DNA from: Pseudobdellovibrionaceae bacterium
GTDB taxonomy: Bacteria; Bdellovibrionota; Bdellovibrionia; Bdellovibrionales; JAGQZY01
Direction: 5' to 3'
Assembly: GCA_020635085.1 (NCBI GenBank)
Contig: JACKAL010000004.1
Location: 62,001 to 126,000, forward strand
Length of the DNA: 64,000 nt
The position numbers were made by a program, and so were the translations under genes. Below, in pieces: positions 60,956 through 64,000 of the stretch (within the stretch, counting starts at the first letter, position 1; the number at the start of each line of letters is the position of its first letter). The notes beneath the pieces were generated by a model. The model did no database searches. It had not been told where the DNA came from and saw nothing but the letters and a program-made list of their open reading frames with translations.

Positions 60956-61770
60956 AACTCCCCTATTTTCTTTTCACTTATGATATCAAATGTGGGATCC
61001 AATAATTTTTCTGCACTAATCCCTTGCTCATTGTAATCTTCCGAACGTACAGCCCCCATTACCAAAATTTTATACTCACGCTTACCAATCATGAAGGGTT
61101 GTTCCCCGCGAATACGATAATTACCATCTTTTTGAATTTCCACGATGTGTGTTGCAATCGACTTAATAGGTAGATCACGCGCTTTTTTTAACTCAGCGAT
61201 CTCATTGGATTCATCGCCAATCTTTTTTAACTCTTTATCGTTTTCTTTTATCTGTTGCTGAATTTGTGCTAAGTTGGGTCCATTTTCCTCATCGTTTTCA
61301 TTTTCCACAGAAGCTAGTCCGCGATTGGGCACTTCAGACTGTCCCGGAGGATTTTCCTCTGGGGGAGTGATTTGTTTTTTGAGTTCATTTTGCTTAAATT
61401 CAATTTGCTGTCGCTGTTCACCCAAAATTTCTGCAAGTAATTTTGAAATTGTATTTATTTTAGTTTGAATTTGTTCTTTTGGATATCCTTCAATTGTAAC
61501 GTTAAGTAAATCGCCCAGCAATCGTTGGTTATTATTGGTAAACAAATAGGCTTGCTGACCACGTCCCATCCACAGAGATCCAGTTGATTCACCCAGTAAA
61601 GATTCATCTTCGAGACTTTTACGTGTGGTTCTTTGTGGTTGTGGTGTCGAAACCACCTTCATTTCTTCCATGTTGGTATCTTTCATTTCTACCATATTTT
61701 CACATGCCATCAGCATGCTAATCGACAGAAGCCAGATTAATCTATTAAAGATTTTCATCCAAAAGTTCAT
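60952..61770 (-). CDS. flgH: Flagellar L-ring lipoprotein FlgH
   Basis: A 272-residue lipoprotein with lipobox LMAC (Cys23). The family blocks are SLWMGRGQQAYLFTNNNQRLLGDLLNVTI and the C-terminal ATHIVEIQKDGNYRIRGEQPFMIGKREYKILVMGAVRSEDYN. Between them is a long charged, helical insert (about residues 100-200) not present in enteric FlgH, which contains NRGLASVENENDEEN at residues 149-163. It forms the outer-membrane L-ring. It overlaps flgA and flgI by four bases each. Confidence 0.92.
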   Translation of the reverse strand: MNFWMKIFNRLIWLLSISMLMACENMVEMKDTNMEEMKVVSTPQPQRTTRKSLEDESLLGESTGSLWMGRGQQAYLFTNNNQRLLGDLLNVTIEGYPKEQIQTKINTISKLLAEILGEQRQQIEFKQNELKKQITPPEENPPGQSEVPNRGLASVENENDEENGPNLAQIQQQIKENDKELKKIGDESNEIAELKKARDLPIKSIATHIVEIQKDGNYRIRGEQPFMIGKREYKILVMGAVRSEDYNEQGISAEKLLDPTFDIISEKKIGEL

Positions 61771-62696
61771 AGACCAACTCTCCCATCAGCTAGAACTTCC
61801 CCCATGACTTCTTTTCGAGTGGTCGCCATACGAACTGGAATTTTATCGCCAATTCTTCCGTTTTTTTGTGCAATACCTGACATCTCAACACTTATGGCAG
61901 AATTACGCACAATCACTTTAATCGGATCACCGAGACGTACCTGGTACTTCAAAACAAGATCATTGAGACGTAACAGTTCCCCTTCTCCTAGGGAACGTTT
62001 GATTTCCGTACCCGGAAGATCTTTAAGCGTGGCAAAAGGACGTGATTCATGGGTCGTGTCCAGAATTTCTAACAGATAGTCCTCTTTTTGCACCATAGAT
62101 CCCGCTGGAAGTGCACGCTTTAATTTTAAAACTGGTTTTTGAATTTTTATGTATGATTGATAAACCACAGGATTGAGCGCATTATCATCAAAAAAAACGC
62201 GCACCATAGTTGGGCCTTTAAGCTCTCGATAAACAAGTGGACTGGACCAATGAAAATATTTTACTGGAGTCTCACCACGAATAATATGCGTATTTTCGAT
62301 ATCAACAATACACTCAGGACAATGCTCGCGGATTCCTAATTCCATCTTTTTTTGTAATTTTTCTTGGTTAAACTCACCATTTAAAGAGTGCTCCATGATC
62401 TCTTTAGGAATTTCTATGTTGAGCTTGCATTCACAGTGACGTTCAATTGCTCTGATTTGTGGACGAATAATTTTAATAATATCTTTTGCTGTTAAACGCT
62501 CTGCATCCTGCGCCGAATCTGCAATTTTTATACTTTTCAGCGCGCTGATAGTAAAATCATCGTCGGTGTTTAATATCGCCACATCACTGAGGTAAATCGG
62601 TGATTTTTCCATAATATGCGCCTGAGGTGTAAAAACCACATGGGATGCATATACAGGCATAGAAATAAAGAATGTTAAAAAAATGAATCCTTTCAC
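61767..62696 (-). CDS. flgA: Flagellar P-ring assembly chaperone FlgA
   Basis: A 309-residue periplasmic chaperone with a signal peptide (FIFLTFFISMPVYA) and a C-terminal SAF domain: LKLKRALPAGSMVQKEDYLLEI, LPGTEIKRSLGEGELLRLNDL and VRLGDPIKVIVRNSAISVEMSGIAQKNGRIGDKIPV, the usual FlgA end. The N-terminal 140 residues are more divergent, with several cysteines (HCECKLN, HCPECIV). It helps FlgI assemble into the P-ring. Confidence 0.92.
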   Translation of the reverse strand: MKGFIFLTFFISMPVYASHVVFTPQAHIMEKSPIYLSDVAILNTDDDFTISALKSIKIADSAQDAERLTAKDIIKIIRPQIRAIERHCECKLNIEIPKEIMEHSLNGEFNQEKLQKKMELGIREHCPECIVDIENTHIIRGETPVKYFHWSSPLVYRELKGPTMVRVFFDDNALNPVVYQSYIKIQKPVLKLKRALPAGSMVQKEDYLLEILDTTHESRPFATLKDLPGTEIKRSLGEGELLRLNDLVLKYQVRLGDPIKVIVRNSAISVEMSGIAQKNGRIGDKIPVRMATTRKEVMGEVLADGRVGL

Positions 62697-62706
62697 AGTT
62701 TAACCT

Positions 62707-63492
62707 CTACCTTAAATGTGTTAACGCCTGAAGCATTTGATCACTCGCTTGAATTACTTTCGAGTTTGTTTCATAAGCTCTTTGCGTGGTGATCATATTC
62801 ACCATCTCCTCTACGATATTTACATTACTTGTTTCGATTTCTCCTTGCGCCACTGATCCAAATGGACTTTGACCAGGATTTCCTATATTGGCCTCACCAC
62901 TTGCAGCTGTAACCTGAAATAAATTTCCACCAATGGCTTTAAGCCCTGTGGGATTCACAAAAGTTGCCAACTCTATTTGACCAATGGCTTGTGGAACCGC
63001 ATTGGATGCAGAAACATAAGAAATTTCACCCTGCGGATTAATCAAAACTTTGACCGCATCACTTGGCACTGTAATTTCGGGTTGGAGCGCGTTGCCATTC
63101 ATATCTATAATGCGGCCGTCGGGAGACATATGGAACTCTCCGTTACGCGTGTACGCGATTGTTCCATCAGGTCGACCCACTTGAAAAAAACCACTTCCTA
63201 AAATATTGATATCCAAATCTCTATTGGTTGTTTTAATTGATCCTTGCGAAAAATCCCTCTGCACAGCACCTGTTTTTACCCCAAGTCCGACTTGCACTCC
63301 AGTGGGAGACACAGCATTAAGACCAGAGGCGGCGCCGGGTTCTTTAATATTTTGATAGAGTAGATCTTCGAATTCAGCACGCGCCTTTTTAAACCCATTG
63401 GTTGAAGTGTTGGAGATGTTGTTGGCAATCACATCCATATTGGTTTGCTGTGCTTGCATACCGGTGGCAGCTGTATTTAAAGATTTAATCAT
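62707..63492 (-). CDS. flgG: Flagellar distal rod protein FlgG
   Basis: A 261-residue distal rod protein. It begins MIKSLNTAATGMQAQQTNMDVIANNISNTSTNGFKKARAEFEDLLYQ, the standard rod/hook N-terminus, and ends EEMVNMITTQRAYETNSKVIQASDQMLQ. The length equals that of E. coli FlgG. It lies 17 bp downstream of flgF. Confidence 0.97.
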   Translation of the reverse strand: MIKSLNTAATGMQAQQTNMDVIANNISNTSTNGFKKARAEFEDLLYQNIKEPGAASGLNAVSPTGVQVGLGVKTGAVQRDFSQGSIKTTNRDLDINILGSGFFQVGRPDGTIAYTRNGEFHMSPDGRIIDMNGNALQPEITVPSDAVKVLINPQGEISYVSASNAVPQAIGQIELATFVNPTGLKAIGGNLFQVTAASGEANIGNPGQSPFGSVAQGEIETSNVNIVEEMVNMITTQRAYETNSKVIQASDQMLQALTHLR

Positions 63493-63509
63493 CTTATACC
63501 CCCTCTTTA

Positions 63510-64000
63510 TTACCTAAACTTAGCCACGTCATTGACCAGTCTTCCGTTCATTTGATCATAGGCTTGAATGGCTTTCTGCGTGGATTCAAACACTCGCGTT
63601 GTTTTAATCATATCTGTCATTTCAGAAATGACATTTACATTACTTTTCTCTATAGACCCTTGGTGAATGCGAAAATTCTTACTGGGTACAACTTGACCCG
63701 TAGTCGTTTCGCGCAAACGATATAACGTCGCCCCTTGCTTTTGAAAAATATCTTTATTGGTGGCAGTAGTTATCGCTAATTTTCCACGAGGAACGTCATT
63801 AATAAAGAGTTCGCCCTGTGGGGTAATATTCCAAGTCTCAACATTACCAAGTTTTATAAGACGATCTTGAAATTGCACATTGGGCTTTTCCTCTAACAAA
63901 ACGGGATGCCCCTGTTTTGTCACTAATGTGCCATTATTATTAAGTGTAAAATTTCCTGCCCGACTATAACGTACGCCGTCTTCAGTTAAGACCTCAAATG
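63510..64000 (-). CDS. flgF: Flagellar rod protein FlgF, 5' end outside the window
   Basis: The last 163 codons of a flagellar rod protein; the frame is open through base 64000 (FEVLTEDGVRYSRAGNF then TLVTKQGHPVL), so the gene begins outside the window. The C-terminus (KSNVNVISEMTDMIKTTRVFESTQKAIQAYDQMN) is the usual rod helix. Position before flgG and sequence type support FlgF, the proximal rod protein, though a second FlgG-like paralogue cannot be excluded. Confidence 0.88.
   Translation of the reverse strand, partial: FEVLTEDGVRYSRAGNFTLNNNGTLVTKQGHPVLLEEKPNVQFQDRLIKLGNVETWNITPQGELFINDVPRGKLAITTATNKDIFQKQGATLYRLRETTTGQVVPSKNFRIHQGSIEKSNVNVISEMTDMIKTTRVFESTQKAIQAYDQMNGRLVNDVAKFR

Noticed and set aside
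56142..61323. Recent DNA duplication as the cause of the RG(P/L)ASVE segment
   Set aside because: Codons for the same residues differ among the three copies and the flanks are unrelated.
1..64000. tRNA, rRNA, insertion sequence or prophage genes
   Set aside because: No transposase, integrase or phage structural motif was seen, and no tRNA- or rRNA-like segment was recognised by eye.

Overview
The window is about 64 kb of a visibly AT-rich chromosome (roughly 40% GC by eye) from a diderm, flagellated bacterium. A lipoprotein FlgH and a P-ring FlgI, a heptose adenylyltransferase (rfaE2) and many Sec-exported proteins point to a Gram-negative cell envelope. The FlgM/CsrA/FliW set beside the flagellar hook genes, the many exported orphan proteins, and the TgpA-type, OxyR/lpd and GlmU/GlmS neighbourhoods together suggest a member of the Bdellovibrionota. 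That placement is an inference from gene content, not a database match. No rRNA or tRNA gene, CRISPR array, insertion sequence or prophage was recognised.

Layout. 1-3.5 kb: a MoxR / DUF58 / TgpA-like transglutaminase operon whose first gene is cut by the window edge. 3.5-8.6 kb: RlmI methyltransferase, a TfoX-N-like protein with a basic tail, an ATP-grasp protein, an Atm1-type ABC exporter and a thioredoxin, with a 161-bp hairpin element between the last two. 8.7-12.6 kb: a translationally coupled trio ending in a secreted two-HKD phospholipase D-like protein. 12.7-19 kb: RsmH and then an oxidative-stress block (glutathione peroxidase, PaiB-like protein, OxyR with the Cys199/Cys208 pair, a dihydrolipoyl-dehydrogenase-like enzyme, and a peroxiredoxin-glutaredoxin fusion behind a perfect OxyR-type box). 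19-28.5 kb: OmpA-like protein, parvulin, a YecM-DUF4269 fusion, Uup, an M20 peptidase, a DEAD-box helicase with a 45-bp minisatellite tail, a possible structured RNA and a glycine-rich RRM protein. 28.7-34.4 kb: a lipoprotein carboxypeptidase-like protein, a GT2 glycosyltransferase, two AT-rich orphan exported proteins and a motor-less FtsK-4TM-like protein. 34.4-43.3 kb: glmU-glmS, a histidine kinase, a sigma-54 activator and a secreted papain-like protein. 43.3-54.6 kb: purD, glutaryl-CoA dehydrogenase with a degenerate SDR partner, exported orphans, rfaE2, an RDD protein, rsmE and prmA. 54.7-64 kb: an uninterrupted minus-strand flagellar region, transcribed from flgF through flgG, flgA, flgH, flgI and flgJ, then flgM, flgN, flgK, flgL, csrA and fliW.

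How it fits together. The last 9 kb encode the distal rod, the LP rings, the hook-filament junction, and both the sigma-28 (FlgM) and post-transcriptional (CsrA/FliW) checkpoints, so completion of the hook can be linked to filament expression. Three of these proteins (FlgL, FlgI and FlgH) share a short RG(P/L)ASVE segment, encoded by different codons, inside lineage-specific inserts. This is the most striking unexplained signal in the window. Other signals not explained by the gene list are CTAG-ended inverted repeats that supply the stop codons of neighbouring genes, and several unrelated proteins with lysine-rich histone-like tails.
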